DNA of 26,687 nt from Flavobacteriaceae bacterium (lineage in GTDB: Bacteria > Bacteroidota > Bacteroidia > Flavobacteriales > Flavobacteriaceae): the NCBI GenBank assembly GCA_029238555.1, contig JAQWFV010000001.1, forward strand, positions 1 to 26,687, written 5' to 3'. The notes below the pieces were generated by a model, which made no database searches, was not told the origin of the DNA, and saw only the letters and a program-made list of their open reading frames with translations. The position numbers were made by a program, and so were the translations under genes. The first letter of the stretch is position 1; every line of letters begins with the position of its first letter. Below, one piece after another: positions 15,186 to 25,673 of the stretch.

Positions 15186-16856
15186 ATGTGTGGTATTGTA
15201 TGTGCCTTTGATTTAAAACAAACTGCTGGAGATTTAAGGCCTCAGTTGTTAGAAATGTCTAAAAAAATTCGCCATAGAGGTCCGGATTGGAGTGGTATTT
15301 ATGACCATGACAACGCGATAATGGCTCATGAACGACTGGCTATTGTAGATCCAGCTTCTGGAAAGCAGCCACTGCTCAATGCAGACGGATCTTTGGTATT
15401 GGCAGCCAATGGGGAGATATACAACCACCGGGAGTTAAGGGCTCAATTTGAGGGGAAATACGATTTTAAAACACAGTCCGATTGTGAAGTGATTTTGGCA
15501 CTTTACCAAGAAAAAGGGGTGTCTTTCTTAGATGAATTGAACGGTATTTTTGGCTTTGCCATTTACGACGCACAAAAAGATGCCTATTTTATTGCCAGAG
15601 ATCATATGGGGATTATCCCACTGTATATTGGATGGGATATTCACGGAACCTTTTATGTAGCTTCTGAATTAAAGGCTTTGGAAGGGGTGTGTTCTAAAAT
15701 AGAGTTATTCCCTCCAGGACATTATATGCATTCTAGTGATGGTGAGATGGTCAGATGGTACGAAAGGGAATGGATGGATTATGAGGCGGTGAAAGACAAT
15801 GAAACCAGTATTCAGGAGATTAAAGAGGCTTTGGAGGCTGCGGTGCACAGACAGCTTATGTCTGACGTTCCTTATGGGGTGCTTTTATCTGGAGGTTTGG
15901 ACTCCTCAGTGACATCGGCGATAGCCAAAAAATACGCCCAAAAAAGGGTAGAGTCAGGAGATACAACAGACGCTTGGTGGCCACAATTACACTCTTTCTC
16001 AGTAGGATTAGAGGGCTCACCAGATTTAGCAGCGGCACAGAAAGTGGCCGACCATATTGGTACAGTGCACCATGAAATAAAATTCACCATTCAAGAGGGT
16101 TTAGACGCTATTAAGGATGTGATTTACAACCTGGAAACCTATGATATTACGACCATTAGAGCCTCTACGCCTATGTATCTTATGGCTAGAGTAATTAAAT
16201 CTATGGGTATTAAAATGGTCTTGTCTGGCGAGGGCGCCGACGAGCTTTTTGGTGGCTACCTTTACTTTCACAAAGCGCCGTCTGCCAAAGATTTTCACGA
16301 AGAAACAGTCCGTAAATTAGACAAACTTCACATGTACGACTGCCTGCGCGCCAATAAGTCATTGGCTGCTTGGGGTATTGAGGGAAGGGTGCCATTCTTG
16401 GACAAAGAATTTATGGATGTGGCCATGAGAATAAACCCACAAGACAAAATGATCAATGGGGAACGTATGGAGAAATGGGTGTTGCGCAAGGCTTTTGAAG
16501 CATACCTGCCAGAATCTGTCGCTTGGAGGCAAAAAGAGCAGTTTTCTGACGGCGTTGGATACAATTGGATAGACACCCTAAAAGAAGTTGTTGCAGGAGC
16601 TGTAACAGACGAACAGTTGGCCAACGCGGCGTACAGGTTCCCATTGCAAACGCCTACTTCTAAAGAAGAATTTTATTACAGGTCTATATTTGAGACCCAT
16701 TTCCCCTCAGATGCTGCGGCCCTATGTGTACCCTCTGTACCCTCAGTGGCTTGTAGCACGCCTATAGCATTGGAATGGGATGAAGCGTTTAAAAACATGA
16801 ATGATCCATCTGGTAGGGCAGTGGCCAAAGTGCACTCAGATGCCTATAGCAAGTAA
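15186..16856 (+). CDS. asnB: asparagine synthase B (glutamine-hydrolysing)
   Basis: AsnB makes asparagine from aspartate, ATP and glutamine. The 556-residue protein begins MCGIVCAF, giving the class II amidotransferase Cys at residue 2 after Met removal. The glutaminase domain includes RHRGPDWSG, ANGEIYNHREL and the DHMGIIPLYIG block. The synthetase domain has the PP-loop SGGLDSSVTSAI near residue 235 and LSGEGADELFGGYLYF near 350. Size and motifs match Escherichia coli AsnB (about 554). The C-terminal tail with CVPSVPSVACSTP is usual for the family. It stands alone: the upstream gap holds inverted repeats, and a terminator follows at 16896-16920. Confidence 0.97.
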   Translation: MCGIVCAFDLKQTAGDLRPQLLEMSKKIRHRGPDWSGIYDHDNAIMAHERLAIVDPASGKQPLLNADGSLVLAANGEIYNHRELRAQFEGKYDFKTQSDCEVILALYQEKGVSFLDELNGIFGFAIYDAQKDAYFIARDHMGIIPLYIGWDIHGTFYVASELKALEGVCSKIELFPPGHYMHSSDGEMVRWYEREWMDYEAVKDNETSIQEIKEALEAAVHRQLMSDVPYGVLLSGGLDSSVTSAIAKKYAQKRVESGDTTDAWWPQLHSFSVGLEGSPDLAAAQKVADHIGTVHHEIKFTIQEGLDAIKDVIYNLETYDITTIRASTPMYLMARVIKSMGIKMVLSGEGADELFGGYLYFHKAPSAKDFHEETVRKLDKLHMYDCLRANKSLAAWGIEGRVPFLDKEFMDVAMRINPQDKMINGERMEKWVLRKAFEAYLPESVAWRQKEQFSDGVGYNWIDTLKEVVAGAVTDEQLANAAYRFPLQTPTSKEEFYYRSIFETHFPSDAAALCVPSVPSVACSTPIALEWDEAFKNMNDPSGRAVAKVHSDAYSK

Positions 16857-16895
16857 TTTTAATTAGACATTGATTCGGGATTTATTTCTGAAACT

Positions 16896-16928
16896 AAAGC
16901 CCTCCGTCAAGGAGGGCTTTTTTTTGTT
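16896..16928 (+). terminator. asnB intrinsic terminator
   Basis: AAAGCCCTCC (16896-16905) and GGAGGGCTTT (16911-16920) form a 10-bp perfect stem with a 5-base loop, followed by a long T run. Confidence 0.9.
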
Positions 16929-16952
16929 TTTATACTTGTTTAAAACCCCTCA

Positions 16953-16975
16953 TTTTCCACAACAATTGTTAATAA
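16953..16975. promoter_or_regulatory. DnaA-box-like inverted pair upstream of gyrB
   Basis: TTTTCCACA (16953-16961) fits the relaxed DnaA-box consensus TTWTNCACA. Five bases later TGTTAATAA (16967-16975) is, on the other strand, TTATTAACA, one mismatch from the same consensus. This is suggestive only; two degenerate 9-mers in AT-rich DNA can arise by chance. Confidence 0.3.
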
Positions 16976-17024
16976 CTTAGGCGCTTCTAAACCATATTAA
17001 ACCCCCATTTAATAGGCTATTAGT

Positions 17025-17032
17025 TATATTTG
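17025..17032 (+). promoter_or_regulatory. -7 promoter box (TATATTTG) of gyrB-mdh
   Basis: TATATTTG matches TAnnTTTG and lies 40 bases before the gyrB ATG. No obvious -33 TTG at 19-21 bases upstream. Confidence 0.5.
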
Positions 17033-17060
17033 TGGGATTGCTTAATAAATAAACAAATAA

Positions 17061-19013
<1,953 letters not shown>

Positions 19014-19048
19014 ACAGAAAAATTATAAACTTAAAAAATAGAATTAGA

Positions 19049-19978
19049 ATGAAGATTACAGTGGTAGGAGCAGGTGCTGTTGGTGCAAGTTGCGCAGAGT
19101 ATATTGCTATAAAAGATTTTGCCTCAGAGGTAGTGTTGGTAGACATTAAAGAAGGTTATGCAGAAGGGAAGGCGATGGATTTAATGCAAACAGCTTCTTT
19201 GAATGGTTTTGACACAAAAATTACAGGAACGACCGGTGATTATAGCAAAACTGCAGGAAGTCACTTAGCGATTATTACTTCTGGTATTCCAAGAAAACCT
19301 GGAATGACAAGAGAGGAGCTTATAGGTATTAATGCAGGGATTGTGAAGACTGTTGCCCAAAGTATTTTGGCACATTCACCAGAGGTGATTATTATGGTGG
19401 TGAGTAATCCAATGGACACCATGACTTATTTGGTTCATAAAGCAACGGGATTACCAAAGCATAGAATAATAGGTATGGGTGGTGCTTTAGACAGCGCTAG
19501 ATTTAAGTATCGTTTAGCAGAGGCTGTAGGAGCACCTATCTCAGATATTGATGGCATGGTGATTGGAGGCCACTCAGATACTGGAATGGTTCCATTGAGC
19601 AGATTGGCTACTAGAAACTCTGTACCTGTATCTAATTTTGTGAGCGAGGAGCGTTTGGGCCAAGTAGTAGAAGACACCAAAGTTGGTGGAGCAACCTTGA
19701 CCAAGTTATTAGGCACTTCTGCTTGGTATGCACCGGGGGCTGCTGTGTCTGCAATGGCACAAGCCATTGTATGTGATCAGAAAAAAATGTTCCCTTGTTC
19801 TACCTTATTAGAAGGGGAGTACGGCTTGTCTGATATCTGTATTGGTGTACCCGTAATCTTAGGGGTAAATGGAATTGAAGAAATTGTTACAATTCCATTG
19901 AACGACCAAGAGAAAGCCAAATTGGCAGAGAGTGCTGAGGGGGTAAGAAAAACAAACAGTCTCTTAGACGTATCATAA
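19049..19978 (+). CDS. mdh: malate dehydrogenase (LDH-like type)
   Basis: Mdh oxidises malate to oxaloacetate with NAD in the citric acid cycle. The 309-residue protein shows the N-terminal Rossmann motif GAGAVGASCAEYIA, then GIPRKPGMTREEL with the substrate-binding Arg pair. VSNPMDTMTYLVHK and GMGGALDSARFKYRLAEAV follow, then the catalytic His in GGHSDTGMVPL. The length, and Arg rather than Gln at the substrate-specificity loop (PRKPGMTR), point to MDH and not lactate dehydrogenase. It lies 35 bases after gyrB on the same strand and is closed by the hairpin at 19993-20017. Confidence 0.96.
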   Translation: MKITVVGAGAVGASCAEYIAIKDFASEVVLVDIKEGYAEGKAMDLMQTASLNGFDTKITGTTGDYSKTAGSHLAIITSGIPRKPGMTREELIGINAGIVKTVAQSILAHSPEVIIMVVSNPMDTMTYLVHKATGLPKHRIIGMGGALDSARFKYRLAEAVGAPISDIDGMVIGGHSDTGMVPLSRLATRNSVPVSNFVSEERLGQVVEDTKVGGATLTKLLGTSAWYAPGAAVSAMAQAIVCDQKKMFPCSTLLEGEYGLSDICIGVPVILGVNGIEEIVTIPLNDQEKAKLAESAEGVRKTNSLLDVS

Positions 19979-19992
19979 CCACAACAAGTATA

Positions 19993-20017
19993 TAAGCGCC
20001 TTTACAGAAGGCGCTTA
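19993..20017 (+). terminator. mdh intrinsic terminator
   Basis: TAAGCGCCTT (19993-20002) and AAGGCGCTTA (20008-20017) form a perfect 10-bp stem with a 5-base loop, followed by CTTATTTTG. The tail is only partly T-rich. Confidence 0.75.
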
Positions 20018-20043
20018 CTTATTTTGTGATTTAAAACAAATTA

Positions 20044-20074
20044 TTGTCAGTTCCTATTGGAAATGATATATTTG
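20044..20074 (+). promoter_or_regulatory. secDF promoter: TTG -33 and TATATTTG -7 boxes
   Basis: TTG at 20044-20046 and TATATTTG at 20067-20074 are separated by 20 bases, the spacing of the Bacteroidota consensus TTG-N19-21-TAnnTTTG. This is the best complete promoter in the window. The leader to the ATG at 20113 would be about 30 bases. Confidence 0.65.
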
Positions 20075-20112
20075 CACGCAATTTATATACCAAATAATAA
20101 TTCATTGAACTA

Positions 20113-23055
20113 ATGCAAAATAAAGGACTTATAAAGCTATTTGCTTTTTTATTCGGGATAGTGAGTATTTACCAGCTATCTTTTACCTTCATTACCAGTA
20201 AGGTAGAACAAGATTCAGTAGCTTTCGCTGCCGCTAAGATTGCAGACACTGACGCAGACTATCTCGCAAAAAGAGGGACAGCAGAAACCGCTTTTTTAGA
20301 TTCTGTAGCAAACAATCCAATCTTTGGATTCACCAGCTATTCAGACGCTAAGAAAAAAGAACTCAATAAAGGATTGGACCTTAAAGGGGGGATTAACGTG
20401 ACTTTACAGATCTCTGTAAAAGACATATTAAAAGGATTGGCCAACAATTCTAAGAATCCTGTTTTTAATAAAGCCCTTGCAGATGCAGATAATGCGTCTA
20501 AAAGTAGTGACGACACTTACTTAAACTTATTCTTCGAGTCATTTGACGCGATTAAAGGAGACACCAAGTTAGCAGATCCTTCTATTTTTGCAAACAAAGC
20601 CTTATCTGACGCGATTAACTTTCAAATGTCAGACGATGAGGTGAAGCCTATTTTAAGTCAAAAAATTGACGAGTCTATCGTATCTGCTTTTGAGGTACTC
20701 AGAGAGCGTATTGACGGCTTTGGGGTAACACAACCAAACATTCAAAGAGAAGGTAACTCCGGAAGAATTCTGGTAGAATTGCCAGGAGCTAAAGATATTG
20801 CCAGAGCGCAAGATTTACTGTCTAGTACGGCACAATTAGAATTTTGGGAAACTTACCCATCGAACAACCAAGATATTGCTTCTTTCTTTGTGGCTGCCAA
20901 TGAGCGTTTAAAGTCTTTAGTGATTACTAAAGAAGAAACTCAAAAGCCTGCTTCAGAGATTGATTCTCTATTGGCAGACGTAGCACAAGATTCATTGGCC
21001 AACCAACAAAATCCATTAATTGACTTGATTAGAGGTCAAGGGCAAGGATATGAAACTTTTAAATTTTCAGTGAGAGATACTGCTACAGTAGGGTCTTATT
21101 TGAGAATGAAAGAAATTCGCAAACTCATCCCAGCTTCTTTAGCTAATGTGAAGTTTGTGTGGGAGCGTCCTGCAGCTAATTCTGAAATAGTTGGTTTGTA
21201 CGCCTTAAAATCTAATAGAGACAACACCCCTAGAATTAGTGGCGATGTAGTGAGTGATGCCAGAGATGATTTTGACCAATTTAGCCGTCCTGCAGTGTCC
21301 ATGACTATGAATACTAAAGGAGCCAAAGAGTGGGAGAAATTAACTGGAGACGCATTTAACAACCAAACTGGTATTGCGATTGTTTTAGACAACAAAGTTT
21401 ACACTGCCCCAGGAGTTTCTTCAGGTCCTATCTCAGGAGGTCGTTCCGAAATTACAGGATCTTTTACCGTAAATGAAACTAAAGATATATCCAACGTTTT
21501 GCGTGCAGGTAAATTACCGGCTTCTGCTGAGATTATTCAGTCTGAAATTGTGGGTCCATCACTAGGTCAGGAAGCTATAGATAGTGGGTTTAACTCATTT
21601 TCTTTAGCTATGGTATTGGTGTTGTTATGGATGATCTTATACTACGGTAGAGCAGGTCTTTTTGCAGACATTGCCCTATTGCTAAACATCGTACTTATTT
21701 TTGGTGTATTAGTGAGTTTGAATGCTGTATTGACCCTTCCGGGAATTGCAGGTATTGTATTGACCATTGGTATGTCTGTAGATGCAAACGTGCTCATCTT
21801 TGAGCGTATTAAAGAAGAATTGGCTAAAGGAAAAGGAAAAACCCTCGCTATTGCAGACGGTTTTAGCAACGCCCTTTCTTCCATCTTAGATGCTAACATT
21901 ACGACAGGACTTACAGCGATTATATTATTTGTATTTGGTTCAGGACCGATTAAAGGATTTGCGACTACCTTATTAATAGGTATTATCACTTCTTTATTTA
22001 CAGCGATCTTTATCACTAGATTATTAATCGATGGGTACACGGCTAAAAAGTCTGCCTCTTTAGACTTTAGCACCGCCATTACTAAGAATTTATTCAAACA
22101 GCCTAATATTAACTTCCTAGGAAAGAGAACTATTGCCTACGCGGTGTCTGGAGCTTTTGTATTAGTGAGTTTAGGTTCGCTATTTACCCAAGGCTTACAG
22201 CAAGGCGTAGACTTTATTGGAGGTCGTTCTTATACGGTTCGTTTTGAACAGGCGGTGAATCCATCTGAATTATCTTCTGAATTGTCAGATGTGTTTGGAA
22301 CAGGAACTAATGTGAAGACTTACGGAGAAGACAATCAAGTAAAAATTACTACGGCATATAAGGTAGATGTTGAAGGTATTGAAGTAGACAATGAAATTCA
22401 AAATTCATTGTACACATCACTTCAGAAATATTTACCAGCTGGAACTAGCTATGAAGACTTTATTGTTGGAGATGGTGGCGGAACGATTGGTATTATGCAG
22501 TCTTCTAAAGTGGGTCCAACGATCGCAGATGATATTAAAAACAACGCTTTCTTAGCGATCTTAGGATCTCTATTGGTGGTGTTCTTATACATCTTATTGA
22601 GATTTAGAAAATGGCAGTTCTCATTGGGTGCTGTTGTGGCGGTATTCCACGATGTATTAATCGTGCTGGGTATATTCTCTTTATTAGGGAAGTACATGCC
22701 TTTTAATATGGAAATTGATCAGGCATTTATCGCGGCGATCCTTACCGTAATTGGATACTCATTAAATGATACCGTGGTAGTATTTGACCGTATTCGTGAG
22801 ATTATAGCAGAAAAAGGATGGAAGTCTGGAGAAAACACCAACTTGGCCTTGAACAGTACGTTAAGCCGTACTTTAAATACCTCTTTAACTACTTTAGTGG
22901 TATTGCTAGCGATCTTTGTTTTTGGAGGAGAGTCTCTTAGAGGATTCATGTTCGCTATGATTATTGGGGTGTTGGTAGGTACTTACTCTTCACTCTTTAT
23001 TGCAACACCAATTATGTTTGACTTCTTAAAGAAGAAGATTCAATCAGGAAAATAA
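20113..23055 (+). CDS. secDF: fused protein-export membrane protein SecD-SecF
   Basis: SecDF uses the proton gradient to help pull preproteins out of the SecYEG channel. This single 980-residue chain contains both halves. The SecD half has a first membrane helix (about residues 8-25), the P1 periplasmic domain with LDLKGGINVTLQI, and a cluster of helices with GMSVDANVLIFERIKEEL. The SecF half begins near residue 665 with its own periplasmic FIGGRSYTVRF region and ends with helices carrying VIGYSLNDTVVVFDRIREI. The conserved Asp in each of the two helix motifs is the proton-pathway residue. Fusion is the usual arrangement in Bacteroidota. It is monocistronic, with a strong promoter match before it and a bidirectional hairpin after it. 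Confidence 0.95.
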   Translation: MQNKGLIKLFAFLFGIVSIYQLSFTFITSKVEQDSVAFAAAKIADTDADYLAKRGTAETAFLDSVANNPIFGFTSYSDAKKKELNKGLDLKGGINVTLQISVKDILKGLANNSKNPVFNKALADADNASKSSDDTYLNLFFESFDAIKGDTKLADPSIFANKALSDAINFQMSDDEVKPILSQKIDESIVSAFEVLRERIDGFGVTQPNIQREGNSGRILVELPGAKDIARAQDLLSSTAQLEFWETYPSNNQDIASFFVAANERLKSLVITKEETQKPASEIDSLLADVAQDSLANQQNPLIDLIRGQGQGYETFKFSVRDTATVGSYLRMKEIRKLIPASLANVKFVWERPAANSEIVGLYALKSNRDNTPRISGDVVSDARDDFDQFSRPAVSMTMNTKGAKEWEKLTGDAFNNQTGIAIVLDNKVYTAPGVSSGPISGGRSEITGSFTVNETKDISNVLRAGKLPASAEIIQSEIVGPSLGQEAIDSGFNSFSLAMVLVLLWMILYYGRAGLFADIALLLNIVLIFGVLVSLNAVLTLPGIAGIVLTIGMSVDANVLIFERIKEELAKGKGKTLAIADGFSNALSSILDANITTGLTAIILFVFGSGPIKGFATTLLIGIITSLFTAIFITRLLIDGYTAKKSASLDFSTAITKNLFKQPNINFLGKRTIAYAVSGAFVLVSLGSLFTQGLQQGVDFIGGRSYTVRFEQAVNPSELSSELSDVFGTGTNVKTYGEDNQVKITTAYKVDVEGIEVDNEIQNSLYTSLQKYLPAGTSYEDFIVGDGGGTIGIMQSSKVGPTIADDIKNNAFLAILGSLLVVFLYILLRFRKWQFSLGAVVAVFHDVLIVLGIFSLLGKYMPFNMEIDQAFIAAILTVIGYSLNDTVVVFDRIREIIAEKGWKSGENTNLALNSTLSRTLNTSLTTLVVLLAIFVFGGESLRGFMFAMIIGVLVGTYSSLFIATPIMFDFLKKKIQSGK

Positions 23056-23076
23056 TTTAAACTGTTGTTCGATGCA

Positions 23077-23108
23077 AAAAAAAGGCGGCCATTTGGCCGC
23101 CTTTTTTT
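23077..23108. terminator. bidirectional terminator between secDF and the ABC protein gene
   Basis: GGCGGCC (23084-23090) and GGCCGCC (23095-23101) form a stem around ATTT, with seven A on the left and seven T on the right. The T run overlaps the stop codon of the convergent minus-strand gene. Confidence 0.9.
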
Positions 23109-24318
23109 ATATCATTTTAGCAATACTGCCTTGGGGTGTTTTGTGGAGTGTTATTTGTTTGGCTCTCTTAAACTCGTGTGCCTCTATGTGAGAGACTAAA
23201 ATAATAGCAGTGTCGGTATGTTTTGCCAGATTCTCTACTAATTGAATGTATTGACTACTTTGAATGGAATCTAATCCACTTGTAGGCTCATCTAAAATCA
23301 GTAATGCAGGAAGTTTTATCATGGCCCTTAAGGTCATTATCATTCCTTTTTGCCCTTCAGATAAATCATGGAAAGGCTGTTTTTCCAGAGTGGAGAGACC
23401 CACCGCCTCCAGCCATAATTTGGCTTTTTGAACCATCTCCTCAGAAGGCTTTTGGTATAAACCTACTTGGTCTAATACCCCGCCCAAGATCATTTCTATT
23501 GCGCTATGAGTGCCAGGAAACATCTGTATCATGGAAGGGGCGTAATAGCCCAAATGTTTCTTAATCTCCCAAACGCTTTCGCCGCTTCCTTTTTTATGGC
23601 CAAAAAGCCATAAGTCTTGGCCAAAACCTTTTGGATTGTCTCCTGTGATTAGGGAGAGAAGGGTGGTTTTTCCTGACCCATTTTCTCCTTTCAACTGCCA
23701 GAAATCTCCACTTTTAATAGTCCAATTAATTAGATGCAACACTTTTTTACTGCCATAGGATACCGTTACATTCTCAAGCCTCACTAGAGTCTTGGGAATT
23801 GAGTGCTCCACAGCACTTTTATTAATAGTCGGCCATAGTTTTTGATTAAAAGTATTGTGTTCTGTATGGGGTGATTTTTTTTGACTGTCTAAAGTTAGAT
23901 CGTATTCTAGATAGGATTTTTGACCATTGAAATTGGGTGTCCAATGTTCATTTGAAGTCACTATGACAAGATGGACTTGGTCACATATTCTATCCAGTTC
24001 CTTTACAACATAAGCCCTATTGATTGCGTCTAAATGCGCCATTGGATTTATGAGTACAATGGTCTCTTTTTGTTGGCTCAGGATATATTTAAAAAATGCC
24101 ACGCCTTGTTGCCCACTAGACATGCTTTCTAGTGTTTGACCATAGGTATTTACGAACAGTTTTAAATCGTGAATACGCTCTTCTTGGATCTGAGCTTGAA
24201 TGGCTTTTTTAGAATACCAGGAAGCTTTTAAGGTTTTTGGGTAGGCTACATTTAAATACCTATAGACCTGGTCCTCACTGATGTGATTTCCTATGAGCAG
24301 ATGGAGATGCGAAGGCAT
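23107..24318 (-). CDS. ModF-like tandem ABC ATPase with a degenerate first domain
   Basis: This 403-residue cytoplasmic protein has two ABC halves. The N-terminal half (about 1-140) has no Walker A P-loop. Its signature is recognisable (MSSGQ, residues 66-70), and its Walker B reads IVLINPMAHLD (87-97), so the catalytic Asp-Glu pair is replaced by Ile-Asn. The C-terminal half (about 178-403) is complete: Walker A GENGSGKTT (211-219), signature LSEGQKG (319-325), Walker B LLILDEPTSGLD (339-350) and H-loop His377. Order and sequence resemble the ModF/PhrA group of ABC proteins without membrane domains. The transported substrate, if any, is unknown. It starts 6 bases after the lgt stop codon, so it is the last gene of the cysS-side minus-strand cluster. 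I know of no published role in flavobacteria. Confidence 0.75.
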   Translation of the reverse strand: MPSHLHLLIGNHISEDQVYRYLNVAYPKTLKASWYSKKAIQAQIQEERIHDLKLFVNTYGQTLESMSSGQQGVAFFKYILSQQKETIVLINPMAHLDAINRAYVVKELDRICDQVHLVIVTSNEHWTPNFNGQKSYLEYDLTLDSQKKSPHTEHNTFNQKLWPTINKSAVEHSIPKTLVRLENVTVSYGSKKVLHLINWTIKSGDFWQLKGENGSGKTTLLSLITGDNPKGFGQDLWLFGHKKGSGESVWEIKKHLGYYAPSMIQMFPGTHSAIEMILGGVLDQVGLYQKPSEEMVQKAKLWLEAVGLSTLEKQPFHDLSEGQKGMIMTLRAMIKLPALLILDEPTSGLDSIQSSQYIQLVENLAKHTDTAIILVSHIEAHEFKRAKQITLHKTPQGSIAKMI

Positions 24319-24324
24319 CTGATG

Positions 24325-25281
24325 TTATTTTTTTGCTGGGCGCAACATATAATAGGCGCCTATGAGTATAAATGGAATACTGAGCCACTGACCTGTGCTC
24401 AAAAGACCCAAGCTTTCTTCAAATCCTCCTTGGCTTTTCTTTACGTATTCTACAAAAAATCTTGTAGCCCAAAGTAGGATAAAAAATAGCCCAAAGAGGT
24501 AGCCCGGTTTGTCTTTTTTAGCGGTGTTCCAAAAGATATAATACAATAAAACAAAAATAGCCAAATAAGCTACCCCTTCGTATAGTTGCGCAGGGTGTCT
24601 AAACGGAATGGCTTCTAGGTACGAAGCAAAGTCTGGATTTGTTTCAATCATGGCGTAGGCAGCCTCTGGAGTACGCTCCCCTGTAATACCCATGGCTTTA
24701 TAGGCAGACATGTCTTCTGAGTCTCTGATGAATTTAGTGGCAAAAATAAAATCTTCATTCACTACTTTTCCGTTGATTTCTGAGTTAAAAAAATTACCCA
24801 GACGAATACAGAATGCACCAAGAGAAACAGGTACGACCAGTCTGTCAAATAAAGAAAGCAGTTTGAATTCTGGATTCTTTTTTATGTAGAGCATCATCCC
24901 TAGGATAATACCAATAGCAGCCCCATGACTTGCCAAACCAGCAAAACCGGTGAATTCATAGCCTCGAATCAGCCCAAATAGGGCCCCTTTACTACTTTCT
25001 CTAATGGGTAATAAGATTTCTAATAAATGGTCTTGATAATAGGCCCAGTCATAGAAAAAAACATGTCCTAATCGGGCACCAAGCATGGTGGACAATACTG
25101 CATGAATAAAGAGAGAATCTAATTGTTCTAAGGTTTTCTTCTCAGATAAAAAGATCTTTTTCATTAAGTACCAGCCTAGTGCAAAGGCAATAATCCAAAG
25201 TAAGTTGTAGTATTTTATCTGTAATCCCCCTAAGCTGAATAAGGTTTCATTTGGGTTCCATATAATTCCTAAAATATGCAT
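24325..25281 (-). CDS. lgt: prolipoprotein diacylglyceryl transferase
   Basis: Lgt moves the diacylglyceryl group from phosphatidylglycerol to the lipobox Cys of prolipoproteins, in the inner membrane. The 318-residue protein has about seven hydrophobic segments and the family landmarks GARLGHVFFYDW, GLASHGAAIGIILG, CIRLGNFFNSEINGK (the GNFxNxE signature with essential Arg and Asn/Glu) and RHPAQLYEG. It is slightly longer than the E. coli protein (291). The start MHILGIIWNPNETLFSLGG is natural. On the minus strand a near -7 box (TATCTTAG, one mismatch) lies about 17-24 bases before the ATG. It is followed 6 bases later by the ABC gene and preceded by yidD (57-base gap). A substrate of Lgt, the amidohydrolase lipoprotein, is also encoded in this window. 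Confidence 0.95.
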   Translation of the reverse strand: MHILGIIWNPNETLFSLGGLQIKYYNLLWIIAFALGWYLMKKIFLSEKKTLEQLDSLFIHAVLSTMLGARLGHVFFYDWAYYQDHLLEILLPIRESSKGALFGLIRGYEFTGFAGLASHGAAIGIILGMMLYIKKNPEFKLLSLFDRLVVPVSLGAFCIRLGNFFNSEINGKVVNEDFIFATKFIRDSEDMSAYKAMGITGERTPEAAYAMIETNPDFASYLEAIPFRHPAQLYEGVAYLAIFVLLYYIFWNTAKKDKPGYLFGLFFILLWATRFFVEYVKKSQGGFEESLGLLSTGQWLSIPFILIGAYYMLRPAKK

Positions 25282-25338
25282 GCTTGAAAAGTTTACGCTA
25301 AGATAGCAAAATAGATGGCTTTATTCACTGAATTTATT

Positions 25339-25560
25339 TTATGGCACTGGGTCATGTCCATGCCCTCCCCAAGGATTACAACTTAAAATTCTCTTGGCAG
25401 ACAACCATGCTCCCTTAAAAAGTCCGTGTTTTTGAAAGGCTTCAAGGCTGTAGCTAGAGCAAGTAGGGGTGTACCTACAACTGGGTGGTGTGAGTGGTGA
25501 AATGAAGTTTTGGTAAAAACGAATCAAGATCACAAAAGGAAAAATAAGTATTTTTTTCAA
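25339..25560 (-). CDS. yidD: membrane protein insertion efficiency factor YidD
   Basis: This 73-residue protein has one N-terminal hydrophobic segment ([20 protein letters not shown]) followed by the YidD cysteine motif [11 protein letters not shown] and the C-terminal signature [17 protein letters not shown]. YidD assists insertion of inner-membrane proteins by the YidC/Sec route. The start is TTG at 25558-25560, the only sensible start that gives the family N-terminus (MKKILIFPF); there is no ATG in frame upstream back to the stop TAG near 25685. The TTG overlaps the stop (TGA) of a 22-codon open frame, which may couple translation. No terminator is seen after cysS, so the minus-strand genes cysS, yidD, lgt and the ABC gene may share transcripts. 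Confidence 0.9.
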   Translation of the reverse strand: MKKILIFPFVILIRFYQNFISPLTPPSCRYTPTCSSYSLEAFQKHGLFKGAWLSAKRILSCNPWGGHGHDPVP

Positions 25561-25673
25561 ACGCAGTTGTTTTCGTTTATTCGAGTTATAGGAATGCTTA
25601 CACCAGCTTTTTGTAGCGTACCCATTGTTTTTTACACGGCTTGCAACATTGAGAAGCTTTTTGTTAGCAACAA

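Noticed and set aside
15856..16644. Cluster of minus-strand frames inside asnB
   Set aside because: All overlap the asnB synthetase domain in the antisense direction and lack any family signal.
21642..22097. Minus-strand 151-codon frame inside secDF
   Set aside because: Hydrophobic shadow of the SecD membrane helices read backwards; no family likeness.
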